64,000 nucleotides of DNA from DASVWZ01 sp963715675 (GCA_963715675.1 OY970265.1:1302001-1366000); one strand, 5' to 3'. Counted from the first letter of the stretch, positions 17,114 to 26,235 are shown. Notes: generated by a model not told the origin, from the sequence alone. A program made the numbers and translations.

Positions 17114-17266
17114 GAAGGCGTACCGGGGTTATCGGGATTGTTTTCTTCATAATGAACCACGCTCCATTCGTCCTGTATCTGGCTTCTTAGTTTCAAGTAC
17201 CGAGTGGGAACCAGGCGCTCCAAGAGATCAAAGTCATCGGGCATCGATTTGCCGGGGGGGGGAACT

Positions 17267-18826
17267 ATGTCGAGTCGGCAAAGGGCATTGGGCAAGGCCT
17301 TGAGGAATATTTTTTTCGTCACCGGCTGGGTGGTCCTGGTTTTGGCCACCTGGCGGACGATTCAGGCCGCCGAGCTTAACGCAAAATCCAGCCCGGAGTG
17401 GCCGCAATGGGCACGCACGCCTCAGCATACCGGCTCAACCTCTGCCGCCGGACACGTTCCCACCAAGCAACTCGCCGACCTCACCTTCGATCCATTCGTG
17501 AGCCAGGAGCAAGCCGAAAGCAAAGGGAAGGAGAAGGGCGATTTGCTCGCCCATTACCAGGTTCCCTTGGTGGACGGCAATCAGGTTGTGATCGAATACA
17601 AGACTGGGACGTACCATTCCTGCGATCCCCCCGGCTCCGGGAAGCCGTATCCTTGCGGTCCCGACGACTGGGACACCCAGGTCTGGAATGAGAGGGCGTT
17701 CATCTGGAACAACGGGGGCTTGGTCGAGTCCTGGAACTTTCAAAGCGACTGGAAGCCCGAGCCCAACAGCGGAGCCCATGGCAAAGGTCCCGGCCTCGAC
17801 GGCTGGGAACCGGTGTTTCACGCGGCTATCTGGAACGGTTTGGTGTTGGTGCCGGGATTTTCCGGCTCCATCTACAAACTGAAAGAAACGGACGGAACGC
17901 TGGTTGACCACTACACGCCGTTCGGCACGGATCCCAACACATTCGTGGCGGGCCCGTTGACGGTGGATCACCAGGGCAACCTGTACTACAACGTTCTGGC
18001 GCTGGACGCGACGAAGCCCTGGACCGACGATGCCCGTGGGGCATACCTGGTGAAACTGACGCCGCAGGGGGTGGTCAAGAAGGTCAAATTCTCCACCTTG
18101 GTGAAAGGTTCCCCCAATTGTGGCGATCGAGGGGTTCATGGCTCGCAGCGGCCCGGCATCAATGTTGCCCCTGCCGTCTTCGCCGATGGCAAGACCATCT
18201 ACACGCTGAGCAAAGCACATTTCGACTCGGCTCATGCATGCCTGCTGGCCGTCAACGCCAACCTGACTCCGAAATGGCATAGTTCGCTGATTACTTCAGG
18301 GTTTGGAGGCTCGGTCTTAGACATCTCTTCTTCGACTCCCTCCGTGGCTCCTGATGGCAGCGTTCTTTACGGAGCAGCCAACAACGGCGACGGCGGCCGC
18401 GGATACCTCATGAAGTTCAGCTCCTCCGGAAACTATCTGACCTCCTACGATTTTGGTTGGGATGAGACCCCCGCTATCTACGCCCACGATGGCACCTACT
18501 CGGTCATCATTAAAGACAACCATTACGGTAAGAACGGTGGACCGTACTACATCACGCAGCTGAACGCCAACCTGGAGATCGAGTGGCAGTTCCAGAGCCC
18601 CACCAATCACGAGTGGTGTGTGAACGCTCCAGCCGTCGACAGGAACGGCACTGTCTATGTGAACAGTGAAGACGGGAACGTGTACGTGATCAAGCAGGGT
18701 GGAATACTCAAGGGAAAGATCTTCCTGAAAAAGGCCATCGGGGCGGCCTATACGCCCATGGCTGTTGGCCGCGACGGGAAGCTTTATACCGAAAACGACG
18801 GCGACATGTTTGCCCTGGGAAGGTAG
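17267..18826 (+). CDS. Exported PQQ-like beta-propeller protein
   Basis: The 519-residue protein has a signal peptide (ALRNIFFVTGWVVLVLATW, then a cleavage region near IQAAEL). It then shows repeated beta-propeller strands of the PQQ/BamB-like type, such as VDHQGNLYYNVLALD, APDGSVLYGAANNGDG, VDRNGTVYVNSEDGNVYVI and VGRDGKLYTENDGDMFAL. The WPQWARTPQHTGST segment near the mature N-terminus is common in exported PQQ-repeat proteins. No catalytic site can be recognised. Several cysteines suggest a disulfide-bonded periplasmic or extracellular protein. The start follows a run of eight G residues that serves as a purine-rich ribosome site. Confidence 0.75.
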   Translation: MSSRQRALGKALRNIFFVTGWVVLVLATWRTIQAAELNAKSSPEWPQWARTPQHTGSTSAAGHVPTKQLADLTFDPFVSQEQAESKGKEKGDLLAHYQVPLVDGNQVVIEYKTGTYHSCDPPGSGKPYPCGPDDWDTQVWNERAFIWNNGGLVESWNFQSDWKPEPNSGAHGKGPGLDGWEPVFHAAIWNGLVLVPGFSGSIYKLKETDGTLVDHYTPFGTDPNTFVAGPLTVDHQGNLYYNVLALDATKPWTDDARGAYLVKLTPQGVVKKVKFSTLVKGSPNCGDRGVHGSQRPGINVAPAVFADGKTIYTLSKAHFDSAHACLLAVNANLTPKWHSSLITSGFGGSVLDISSSTPSVAPDGSVLYGAANNGDGGRGYLMKFSSSGNYLTSYDFGWDETPAIYAHDGTYSVIIKDNHYGKNGGPYYITQLNANLEIEWQFQSPTNHEWCVNAPAVDRNGTVYVNSEDGNVYVIKQGGILKGKIFLKKAIGAAYTPMAVGRDGKLYTENDGDMFALGR

Positions 18827-18926
18827 TGTAGGCGCATGCGGAAACGTCGGAGCCCGACGCTGTCCTTACAGTTTTTCGCGAAATGATCGGTGCCACGGCA
18901 TTCGGCGTCCAGGGGTGAGAGGTCAC

Positions 18927-19634
18927 ATGGGTCTCTATTCGCACTATGATGGGGCGCACAACCATCCGGTGAATCGGGCGCTGCACATGATTGCCATCCC
19001 AGTCGGATTCTCTTCGGTGATCGTAGTTTGGTTTCATTGGATCATCGGCCTGCTGCTGATTCCCGCGGGGTTCGCATTGGCCTGGATCGGTCACTTGATC
19101 GAAGGCAACAAGCCGGCCTTTCTTACGAATCCCGCTCATGTGTTCGTGGCGCCGGTGTGGATGATGCGCCGAGCTCTTCGCGCGCGGCAAGAAAGCCGCC
19201 TGAAAATACCTTCACTCGCGACCAGTCGGTCGGTCGGGGTGCAGGGTGGGAATCCGGCTAATCGCCAATGTTCATGCGGCTTTCGGAAACGGCTCCTAGC
19301 GACGGCCGGCGATAACTTCCAGTCGCTGTACGAGTGTGCTCTAATCACGTTTTGCATCCGAATATGCGCGGAGCGATGCGCCACCGGAGGGATCCTTGGA
19401 TTTCCAACTGAACGAAGAGCAGCTTCATTTGAAGAAGAATGTCCGCGAGTTTGCCGAGCGCGAAATCGCTCCCAACGTCATGAAGTGGGACGAAGCGGCG
19501 GAGTTTCCGCTGGCCACGGTCAAGGAGCTGGGGAAACTGGGGCTGATGGGCACGATCTTCCCGGCGGAGTACGGCGGCGCCGGGATGGGCTACGTGGAGT
19601 ACGTGACCGCAGTGGAGGAGCTTTCGCGGGTTGA
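18927..19634 (+). CDS. Mpo1-like (DUF962, YGL010w family) membrane protein without its own stop
   Basis: The first 90 residues or so match Mpo1-like proteins: HYDGAHNHPVNRALHMIAIP, two membrane helices, and ALAWIGHLIEGNKPAFL. Yeast Mpo1 is an iron-dependent dioxygenase in fatty acid alpha-oxidation, and the conserved His residues are present. After RRALRARQESR the reading frame does not stop and runs through low-quality sequence and 239 bases into the acyl-CoA dehydrogenase gene. A TGA exists one base out of frame at 19201-19203. A single indel near 19160-19200 would thus give a normal protein of about 91 residues. I read this as a frameshift or a lost stop; the domain call is sound, the C-terminus is not. 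Confidence 0.6.
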   Translation: MGLYSHYDGAHNHPVNRALHMIAIPVGFSSVIVVWFHWIIGLLLIPAGFALAWIGHLIEGNKPAFLTNPAHVFVAPVWMMRRALRARQESRLKIPSLATSRSVGVQGGNPANRQCSCGFRKRLLATAGDNFQSLYECALITFCIRICAERCATGGILGFPTERRAASFEEECPRVCRARNRSQRHEVGRSGGVSAGHGQGAGETGADGHDLPGGVRRRRDGLRGVRDRSGGAFAG

Positions 19635-20538
19635 CGGATCGGTGGGCATCATTGTGGCGGCGCATACCTCGCTGTGCTCGAATCATATTTTCCTCGCCGG
19701 GACCGAGGAGCAGAAGAAGAAATATGTTGGCAAGCTGGCAACTGGGGAGTTCATCGGAGCTTGGGGATTGACCGAGCCGTCCGCCGGATCGGATGCGGGC
19801 AGCGCGCGCATGACCGCGGTCCGCAAGGGAAAAAACTGGGTGCTGAACGGCAACAAGACCTTCTGCACTAACGGTCACTACGCCGACGTGCTGGTGGTGA
19901 TTGCGGTGACTGACCGGGCGGCGCATACGCATGGCTTGTCGGCGTTCATTGTGGAAAAGGATGCCAAGGGATTTCGTCCGGGGAAGAAAGAAAACAAGCT
20001 GGGCCTGCGCGCCAGCGACACGGCGGAGCTGATTTTCGAAGACTGCGTCATTCCGGAGGACAATCTGCTCGGCAAAGAAGGCGACGGGTTCATCGACGCC
20101 ATGCGGGTGCTGGATGGAGGCCGCATCTCGATTGCGGCGCTGGGGCTGGGCATGGCCGAAGGCGCGTATGAAGCGGCGCTGAAGTATTCCAAGCAGCGCC
20201 AGCAGTTCGGCAAGGCGATCAGCGATTTTCAGGCGATCCAGTGGAAACTGGCGGACATGGCAACGGAGATTGAAGCCGCCAAGCTGCTGACTTTCCGCGC
20301 GGCTGCGATGAAAGATGCGGGGATGAAGACGACGCTGGAGTCGTCGATGGCGAAGCTGTACACCAGCGAAGTGGCTGTGCGCTGCGCCAATGAGGGTGTG
20401 CAGATTCACGGCGGCTATGGGTTCATCAAAGATTATCCGGCGGAGAAGTTCTATCGCGACGTGAAGCTGTGCACGATTGGGGAGGGGACGAGCGAGATTC
20501 AGCGGCTGGTGATTGCTCGGCAGTTGCTGAAGGACTAG
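19396..20538 (+). CDS. Acyl-CoA dehydrogenase
   Basis: The 380-residue FAD enzyme has the three acyl-CoA dehydrogenase domains: an N-terminal helical part, the middle beta domain with GLTEPSAGSDAG and NGNKTFCTNG, and the C-terminal helical part with QRQQFGKAISDFQ and IHGGYGFIKDYPAEKFYRD. The catalytic base is the Glu in IGEGTSEIQR near residue 366, as in short-chain acyl-CoA dehydrogenases. It introduces a double bond into acyl-CoA and passes electrons to ETF. Translation starts at TTG. With meaB and mce close by, a role in branched-chain or short-chain acyl-CoA breakdown is likely, but the substrate is not proven. Confidence 0.9.
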   Translation: MDFQLNEEQLHLKKNVREFAEREIAPNVMKWDEAAEFPLATVKELGKLGLMGTIFPAEYGGAGMGYVEYVTAVEELSRVDGSVGIIVAAHTSLCSNHIFLAGTEEQKKKYVGKLATGEFIGAWGLTEPSAGSDAGSARMTAVRKGKNWVLNGNKTFCTNGHYADVLVVIAVTDRAAHTHGLSAFIVEKDAKGFRPGKKENKLGLRASDTAELIFEDCVIPEDNLLGKEGDGFIDAMRVLDGGRISIAALGLGMAEGAYEAALKYSKQRQQFGKAISDFQAIQWKLADMATEIEAAKLLTFRAAAMKDAGMKTTLESSMAKLYTSEVAVRCANEGVQIHGGYGFIKDYPAEKFYRDVKLCTIGEGTSEIQRLVIARQLLKD

Positions 20539-20731
20539 TGTGGTAGGCAAAGTAAGGGGGTTGTGACGCGGCAACCGATCGTAGTCTAGGCAAAGTTCGG
20601 ACAAACGACGATTTTCAGAGATCGTTTACTCATACCCGCCCGAAGCCCGACACTCCTGCCCCATCTGGCAGACCCAACCAAGCAAATCAAACGGGAACCA
20701 CTAAGCCAGGCCAATCAAAGAAGAGCTAGGT

Positions 20732-21331
20732 ATGCCGAGTGTCGCTGAGCCGGCAGAACACATAATAGAGTTCCTTCTCTATGTGATGCCCGGTTTTGTG
20801 GCTTTGCAGCTGTACCGCGCCAAGTACCCTGCCAAGCTGAGCGAGTTTCTTCAGGTGGCATGGAGCCTGATCTATGGGGTGATTCTTGCGACGTTCGTTC
20901 GCTGGATTGATGAACGCTTCTTGCACGGATCCTTACAAACAAAAACCGCAAGATTTCCGCCGTTTGGCTCCGTGCTCGCGCTGATAGTTTCTGGGTTGCT
21001 TGGCGGAGTCATTCTAATTGCCGTCAATTTCGCGCGATTTGAGCTGGCAGCCCATTTTCCTCGGTGCGCAGGTATTGCACCAGACCCGCAATCGATTTGG
21101 GCGAAAGTGAATCAACCTTCCAACGACTACGCGGTGGTCTACCTAGACGACGGATCGATCTATCTGGGCTGGATCGAGGACTTCACGTTCGATCCTGATG
21201 CCGAGGATAATGACTTTCTGCTCGCGGACGCAAAAAGAGTGGACGACGAGTTGGTGGAAAAATATGCGGTCACCGGGCGAGGAGTCTATCTCAACACAAG
21301 GAATGTGAAACGGATCGAGTTTGTGGCATGA
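20732..21331 (+). CDS. Membrane protein of the DUF6338 type
   Basis: The 199-residue protein opens with three hydrophobic helices (MPGFVALQLY, the region around LIYGVILATFVRW, and VLALIVSGLLGGVILIAVNF). It has a soluble C-terminal part with a small beta-rich motif (YLDDGSIYLGWIEDFTFDPD, then DFLLADAKRVDD and YLNTRNVKRIEF). This order resembles DUF6338, a family of unknown function. The gene is less GC-rich than its neighbours and stands between acyl-CoA dehydrogenase and meaB without overlap. The family name is from memory of the pattern and needs a profile search. Confidence 0.55.
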   Translation: MPSVAEPAEHIIEFLLYVMPGFVALQLYRAKYPAKLSEFLQVAWSLIYGVILATFVRWIDERFLHGSLQTKTARFPPFGSVLALIVSGLLGGVILIAVNFARFELAAHFPRCAGIAPDPQSIWAKVNQPSNDYAVVYLDDGSIYLGWIEDFTFDPDAEDNDFLLADAKRVDDELVEKYAVTGRGVYLNTRNVKRIEFVA

Positions 21332-21422
21332 CCTGATTCCATAGGCGAGACGGTCACGGCGCGCTGATTCCCCCAGTCGAGGTTACTTCTCGTTTTGGAA
21401 GCATCTGCTTTACACTGACTGT

Positions 21423-22379
21423 TTGACCCGTGACCTTCAATCCTGGCTTGAGCGCTTGCGCGGCGGCGATGTTCGGGCGTTGGCTCGCGCCATCTCCACT
21501 GTGGAGAATCGAGCGCCGGGGTGGTCGGAGTTGCTGAAAGCTTTGTTCCCGCAGACGGGGCACGCGCGCGTTCTCGGCCTGACAGGGCCGCCTGGGGCGG
21601 GCAAGAGCACGCTGGTCGATCAATTGGCCAAGCACTATCGCAAGCTGGATCGGACGGTGGGCATCATTGCTGTCGATCCGACTAGTCCTTACACGGGCGG
21701 GGCGATTCTGGGCGATCGCATCCGCATGCAGGATCATTTCTCCGACCCGGGGATATACATCCGCAGCATGGCCACGCGCGGCTCGCTCGGTGGACTGGCG
21801 CGGGCCACCGCTGACGTGGCGACCGTGCTTGATGCTTCGGGTCGCGATCTGATCATGATCGAGACCGTCGGCGTGGGGCAGGATGAAGTCGACATTGTGC
21901 GGCTGGCGGATGTCACGGTTGTGATCCTGGTGCCGGGCATGGGCGATGATGTGCAGAGCATCAAAGCCGGGATCATGGAGATCGCCGACATTTTTGTGAT
22001 CAACAAGAGCGATCGCGAAGGCGCCGAGCGGGTGGAGCGGGAGATTCGGGCGCTGCAATCGCTGGCGATCCGCAGTGATCATTGGACGCCGCTGATTGTG
22101 AAGACGGTAGCCAGCGAAGGGCAGGGAATCACGGAACTGGCGGCGGCGATTGCGGAGTACGAAGCGTACCTGGAGAAGGGGAATCTGGCGCTGCAGCACA
22201 ACATCCAGAACTGGCAGGAGCGTTTGATCGAAATGGTGCGCGATGCGATGCTGGAGAGAGCGCGCGATCAACTGGGCAACGGGAATGTGGAGCGGCTGGC
22301 GGCGGAAGTGGCCGAGCACAAACGCGATCCGTATACGCTGGTGGAAGAGATTGTGGGGAAGGTCGCGAAGGGTTCGTAG
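21423..22379 (+). CDS. meaB: Methylmalonyl-CoA mutase-associated GTPase MeaB
   Basis: MeaB (ArgK/YgfD family) is a G3E GTPase that loads and protects adenosylcobalamin on methylmalonyl-CoA mutase. The 318-residue protein has the P-loop GPPGAGKS at 55-62, IAVDPTSPYTGGAILGDRIR, METVGVGQDE-like switch sequence (IETVGVGQDE) and NKSDREGA as the G4 motif. Translation appears to start at TTG. The next gene, methylmalonyl-CoA epimerase, supports the assignment. The mutase itself is outside the window. Confidence 0.92.
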   Translation: MTRDLQSWLERLRGGDVRALARAISTVENRAPGWSELLKALFPQTGHARVLGLTGPPGAGKSTLVDQLAKHYRKLDRTVGIIAVDPTSPYTGGAILGDRIRMQDHFSDPGIYIRSMATRGSLGGLARATADVATVLDASGRDLIMIETVGVGQDEVDIVRLADVTVVILVPGMGDDVQSIKAGIMEIADIFVINKSDREGAERVEREIRALQSLAIRSDHWTPLIVKTVASEGQGITELAAAIAEYEAYLEKGNLALQHNIQNWQERLIEMVRDAMLERARDQLGNGNVERLAAEVAEHKRDPYTLVEEIVGKVAKGS

Positions 22380-22438
22380 CTGTAGAGAGGGACGCACGGG
22401 CGAGGGCGCTTGCGCTTACATCGACGCAAGGAAGATTC

Positions 22439-22846
22439 ATGTTCAGCATTGATCATCTGGGAATCGCGGTGAAATCGCTGGCGGCGGCGAAGAGCATTTA
22501 CGAGAAGCTGGGCATGACTGTGTCAGCGGAAGAGACGGTCGAAGCCGAGCAGGTGCGGCTGGCCATGGTGCCGGTGGGGGAGAGCCGGCTGGAGCTTCTG
22601 GAACCGACGTCGGAGAATTCTACGATAGCCAAGTTCATCGCGAAACGTGGCGAGGGACTGCATCATATTTCGCTGCGCGTACCGGACCTGACCTCGGCGG
22701 TCGCCAAATTGAAGGCAGACGGAGTACGGCTGGTTTCTGAAACGATCAAGGTTGGCGCAGGCGGGCATCGCTACATCTTTGTGCATCCGTCGAGTACCGG
22801 GGGGGTGCTGCTGGAGTTGGTAGAGGCGGACGAATCCAAGAAATGA
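22439..22846 (+). CDS. mce: Methylmalonyl-CoA epimerase
   Basis: This 135-residue VOC-fold enzyme interconverts (R)- and (S)-methylmalonyl-CoA in the propionate pathway. It shows the family start MFSIDHLGIAV with metal ligand His6, GLHHISLRV with the second His, and the C-terminal GGVLLELVE with the metal-binding Glu. The ATG at 22439 is taken since the domain begins right there, 59 bases after meaB. Its stop overlaps the tsaB start by four bases. Confidence 0.92.
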   Translation: MFSIDHLGIAVKSLAAAKSIYEKLGMTVSAEETVEAEQVRLAMVPVGESRLELLEPTSENSTIAKFIAKRGEGLHHISLRVPDLTSAVAKLKADGVRLVSETIKVGAGGHRYIFVHPSSTGGVLLELVEADESKK

Positions 22847-23562
22847 AGCCAACGCTTCTATTGGCGGCGGACACTTCGGGCAAACACGGCAGTATCGCGC
22901 TGGCGCAGTGCGGGCCCGGCGAGGAATGTGCGGTGGTTGAAGTGGTTCCGCTGGCGGGCGGGACTTTCTCGGCGCACCTGGTTCCGCAGATTGCGGAGTT
23001 GCTGAGGAAGCACGGGTTCAGCAAACACGATCTCGGGGGATTTGCGGTCGCTTCCGGCCCCGGGTCATTTACCGGGTTGCGGGTGGGGCTGGCTGCGATC
23101 AAGGGACTGGCTGAGGTGCTGCAGAAGGTGATTGCGGCAGTGTCGCTGCTGGAGGCGATGGCAGACGGTCGAGACGGCAAGGTCCTTGCGGCTCTGGACG
23201 CGGGACGCGGGGAAGTGTACGTCGGAGCGTTCGATGGTGGAGAGCGGACTTCGTTCGGCGAACAGTTGCTGACGCTTGAGGAGTTTCGGGACCGGCTTCG
23301 GGGTCGGGCCAGCACGGGCGAGGACGCCCGCGCCTACATCGACGATTCGGTCCACGCTACGGTCGTTACTCCCGATCCGACGGTTGCGGAAGCATGGGGT
23401 CAGCATGCAGGTGAGGTGGTAGTGATCGAACGTCCGCGAAGTGATGCGATTGCGCGCCTCGGCTGGAAGAAGATTCAAGCCGGGCAGACGGTTTCACCGG
23501 AGGAACTGGAAGCCAATTACATCCGACGGTCGGATGCGGAGATGGCGAGAAGCAGCTCTTAG
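22843..23562 (+). CDS. tsaB: tRNA threonylcarbamoyladenosine biosynthesis protein TsaB
   Basis: TsaB is the inactive ASKHA-fold partner of TsaD in making t6A37 of ANN-decoding tRNAs. The 239-residue protein begins LLLAADTSGKHGSIAL and has GGFAVASGPGSFTGLRVGLA, the best-known TsaB signature. The C-terminal part is variable as usual. It overlaps mce by four bases (ATGA) and is followed by rimI, a common pairing. Confidence 0.9.
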   Translation: MKPTLLLAADTSGKHGSIALAQCGPGEECAVVEVVPLAGGTFSAHLVPQIAELLRKHGFSKHDLGGFAVASGPGSFTGLRVGLAAIKGLAEVLQKVIAAVSLLEAMADGRDGKVLAALDAGRGEVYVGAFDGGERTSFGEQLLTLEEFRDRLRGRASTGEDARAYIDDSVHATVVTPDPTVAEAWGQHAGEVVVIERPRSDAIARLGWKKIQAGQTVSPEELEANYIRRSDAEMARSSS

Positions 23563-23637
23563 CTGTTGGCTTATAGCTTTTGGCGTGGTTGCGTTCGGAC
23601 TGCTTATGGTCATGTTGCTTTCATCGTAAGATGAATC

Positions 23638-24186
23638 TTGCGTATCCGCTCTGCCACCGCCGCTGATATTCCCGCCATCCTGGCACTGGACGGGAACGCC
23701 GCGACCTCGGCGCATTACTCGGAAGAGCAGTACAGGCAGATGATCGCTGAAGGAGCAAGCTCGGTCGTCAGCGGGGATGCACGCTCAGGGCTGAATCCGG
23801 GGCCTACCGCGGAACTTCCCATTCCGAAAGAGACCGGAGTTCGCGACGAATTGAGCCGAGTCGTGCTGGTCGGGGAGGAACATTCCGCGATAAAGGGTTT
23901 TCTCATCGGCCGCATATTGGGCGCCGAATGGGAGATCGAGAACCTGGTGGTGGCCGGAGATGTTCGCAGAAAAGGGCTTGGCAAACAGCTTGTGGGCGAA
24001 CTCCTTGTTCAGGCTCGCAGACGGGGAGCGCGCAAGGTGTTTCTGGAGGTCCGTGAGTCAAACGCCGCCGCGCGCAGGCTGTATGAAAAGAGCCAATTCG
24101 TGGAAAGTGGCCGACGCCGGAATTACTACCAGGATCCTGAGGAAGACGCAGTTTTGTATACCAAAGACCTGTCAAGGTGCACCTGA
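23638..24186 (+). CDS. rimI: Ribosomal-protein-alanine N-acetyltransferase (RimI-like GNAT)
   Basis: The 182-residue GNAT protein has the acetyl-CoA loop VRRKGLGKQL, FLEVRESNAAARRLYEKSQF and a C-terminal YYQDPEEDAVLYTKDL, all RimI features. RimI acetylates the N-terminal Ala of ribosomal protein S18. A stretch of about 30 residues (roughly 42-75) between the first helices and strand 4 is longer than in E. coli RimI. Translation starts at TTG; a nearby ATG at 23631 is out of frame. It follows tsaB by 75 bases, and the gap holds a TTAGC-type repeat remnant. Confidence 0.82.
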   Translation: MRIRSATAADIPAILALDGNAATSAHYSEEQYRQMIAEGASSVVSGDARSGLNPGPTAELPIPKETGVRDELSRVVLVGEEHSAIKGFLIGRILGAEWEIENLVVAGDVRRKGLGKQLVGELLVQARRRGARKVFLEVRESNAAARRLYEKSQFVESGRRRNYYQDPEEDAVLYTKDLSRCT

Positions 24187-24249
24187 AGCGGTGCAATTAG
24201 CCCATATCTTGTAGGAAACAGGAGTGGTTCGAATGTACCATTTTCACGA

Positions 24250-24278
24250 TTGAAGCAAGTCACGCGGTATGGTAAGTT
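24250..24278 (+). promoter_or_regulatory. Possible sigma-70 promoter upstream of the YdcH-like gene
   Basis: TTGAAG at 24250-24255 and TAAGTT at 24273-24278 are separated by 17 bases, 36 bases before the start of the next gene. The -10 match is only partial. Confidence 0.3.
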
Positions 24279-24313
24279 TTAGGTCGTAAAACCCGGTTAG
24301 GAGGTTCTGCTGG

Positions 24314-24547
24314 ATGCTCAATCCCAGGGACCAGCTGTTTGAGAATCACGAGGAATTCCGCAAACTGGCTCTCGAACACACGCAATACGAAAGACGTCTT
24401 GATTCACTAACTCAGAAACGCTATCTCACGGACGATGAAAAACTGGAAGAAACTCGGCTGAAGAAGCTGAAACTCCGCCTTAAGGATCAGATGGAAGGCA
24501 TTGAGCGGCAGTTCCGGATGCAGTCGCAGCAAAACCAGGTAGCGTAA
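24314..24547 (+). CDS. YdcH family small coiled-coil protein (DUF465)
   Basis: This 77-residue, highly charged helical protein matches DUF465: FRKLALEHTQYERRLDSLTQ, then LTDDEKLEETRLKKLKLRLKDQME. Members are small cytosolic coiled-coil proteins of unknown role. The ATG follows a perfect AGGAGG at nine bases. A hairpin terminator lies about 55 bases after the stop, so the gene is probably a single-gene transcript. Confidence 0.8.
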   Translation: MLNPRDQLFENHEEFRKLALEHTQYERRLDSLTQKRYLTDDEKLEETRLKKLKLRLKDQMEGIERQFRMQSQQNQVA

Positions 24548-24601
24548 TCTAGCTCGAACCCGACACGGCTCCAGCCGCTTCAGGGATAATTTGTCTTATG
24601 C

Positions 24602-24630
24602 AAAGGCGCTGGCAAGCGCCTTTCTTGTTG
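24602..24630 (+). terminator. Rho-independent terminator after the YdcH-like gene
   Basis: AAAGGCGCT and AGCGCCTTT form a perfect 9-bp stem around a GGCA loop, followed by a T-rich CTTGTTG. It separates the YdcH-like gene from the psd operon. Confidence 0.7.
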
Positions 24631-24685
24631 GCCTCTACCATTCATGACGGCGGGCCGGGTGCACTATAATTCAAGGAATCCCAAA

Positions 24686-25351
24686 ATGGTTCGCGACGCT
24701 TACTACTACGCAATTCCTCTGTTAGCTGCCGCCGTTCTGGTTGGCTGGTTGGCTGCTCCGGCGTGGGGAGTACCGTGCGTGATGCTGGCTGGGTTCTTCT
24801 TGTGGTTCTTTCGGGACCCGGAGCGTGAGATTCCTTCTGCCGCCGGGGTGATTGTTTCCCCGGCGGACGGCAAGGTAACGGATGTGTCCGTGGTTATGAG
24901 CAATGGGGAGAAGCGGTTACGAATCAGCGTCTTCCTCAATGTTTTTGACGTGCACGTGAACCGTTCCCCGATTGCCGGGGTCATTCAGGGGGTGCGCTAT
25001 CAACGGGGCAAGTTCCTCAATGCCATGAACGAGAACTCGGCGGAGCAGAATGAGCAGAACATCGTGATGGTGGAGGGCGAGGGCCAGACCGTGGTGTTCA
25101 AGCAGATTGCTGGGCTGCTGGCGCGGCGGATCGTTTTCACCAAGAAAGTTGGCGACCGGGTGGACCGAGGCGAGCGGGTTGGCCTTATCAAGTTTGGTTC
25201 GCGCACCGATGTGTTGCTCGACGTCTCCGCCAGCCCGCAAGTTAAAGTCGGAGAGCGTGTGAAGGGTGGACTGAGCGTGCTCGCCTACGTTGGCACCATG
25301 CAGCCCCAGGTTGAGGCTGCGGCCGGTCAATCCCGGCAAGGAGCACACTGA
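24686..25351 (+). CDS. psd: Phosphatidylserine decarboxylase, short (archaetidylserine-type) form
   Basis: Psd converts phosphatidylserine to phosphatidylethanolamine. The 221-residue protein is the short proenzyme type: two N-terminal membrane helices, WFFRDPER, SPADGKV, the DVHVNRSP motif and the self-cleavage site FGS, with the pyruvoyl-forming Ser172 in LIKFGSRTDVLL. I start at the ATG at 24686, which follows AAGGAA, rather than 14 codons upstream. The stop overlaps pssA by one base (TGATG). Confidence 0.92.
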   Translation: MVRDAYYYAIPLLAAAVLVGWLAAPAWGVPCVMLAGFFLWFFRDPEREIPSAAGVIVSPADGKVTDVSVVMSNGEKRLRISVFLNVFDVHVNRSPIAGVIQGVRYQRGKFLNAMNENSAEQNEQNIVMVEGEGQTVVFKQIAGLLARRIVFTKKVGDRVDRGERVGLIKFGSRTDVLLDVSASPQVKVGERVKGGLSVLAYVGTMQPQVEAAAGQSRQGAH

Positions 25352-26235
25352 TGCTTCGGGAAATTGCCAGGATGCCAAAGCGCCGGAAGGAGGATCATTC
25401 TCCGCGGCGGCTGCGTAAGGGGTTGTACATCCTGCCGTCGCTGTTCACGACGGCCAGCATGGCTGCGGGTTTTTATGCCATTTTGCAGGTCACTCACGGC
25501 GCGATTCAGGATCCCAGCCACTTCGACAACGCCGCCAAGGCGATCGGATTTGCCGTGCTGTTCGATGGTCTGGACGGGCGCATTGCCCGCCTGACGCACA
25601 CCACCAGCGAGTTCGGCCGCGAACTGGATTCGCTGGCCGACGTCATCACGTTTGGGGTGGCGCCCGCACTGCTGGCGTGGATGTGGGGCTTCCGCCAGTT
25701 GCCGGAGTTTCTTGGCTCGAGCGAACTGACCGGGAGAGTGGTTCAACTTGGGGCCATCGCCGGCTTCCTGTTCCTGATGGCGGGGGCGAGCCGGTTGGCG
25801 CGGTTCAACATCACCACCAACCCCCAGCCGTCGAACCCGGGTCGTCCGGGAAAGAAGTACTTTGTGGGAATGCCGATTCCCGCCGCCGCGGGAGTGCTGG
25901 CAGCGGTGGTGCATTTTTCGGGGGGCGAGCCGATTTCCGCGCTGTGGAGCTGCGCGACTTGGATGCTGATCATCGTGACCGCAGCCTACCTGATGGTGAG
26001 CACCTGGCGGTTTTACAGCTTTAAGGACATTGATCTGCGCAGCCGACAGCCGTTCCGGCTTATTGTGTTGTTTGGGCTGCTGTTTGCGGGGATATGGTTC
26101 TTTTCGCGGCAGTTGTTGTTTATCATTGCGCTGACTTATATGGCGTCGGGGGTCTTCTGGCGCCTGCAGTGGATCTTTCGTAAGAAAGGGGATCCGCCAC
26201 CGCCTTCCTACACGGAGGCCTCGCAGACCTTATGA
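25351..26235 (+). CDS. pssA: CDP-diacylglycerol--serine O-phosphatidyltransferase
   Basis: PssA makes phosphatidylserine, the substrate of the preceding psd. The CDP-alcohol phosphatidyltransferase motif DGx2ARx8Gx3Dx3D is complete, starting at DGLDGRIARL and ending in FGRELDSLAD. About eight membrane helices span the 294 residues. The basic N-terminus (MPKRRKEDHSPRRLRKG) gives a second possible start seven codons in. It overlaps psd by one base and the Asd-like gene by four. Confidence 0.93.
   Translation: MLREIARMPKRRKEDHSPRRLRKGLYILPSLFTTASMAAGFYAILQVTHGAIQDPSHFDNAAKAIGFAVLFDGLDGRIARLTHTTSEFGRELDSLADVITFGVAPALLAWMWGFRQLPEFLGSSELTGRVVQLGAIAGFLFLMAGASRLARFNITTNPQPSNPGRPGKKYFVGMPIPAAAGVLAAVVHFSGGEPISALWSCATWMLIIVTAAYLMVSTWRFYSFKDIDLRSRQPFRLIVLFGLLFAGIWFFSRQLLFIIALTYMASGVFWRLQWIFRKKGDPPPPSYTEASQTL

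Noticed and set aside
18846..18872. Possible terminator after the PQQ-like gene (CGTCGG-AGC-CCGACG, then ACAGTTTTT).
   Set aside because: The stem has six base pairs and the T-run is about ten bases away, too weak to annotate.
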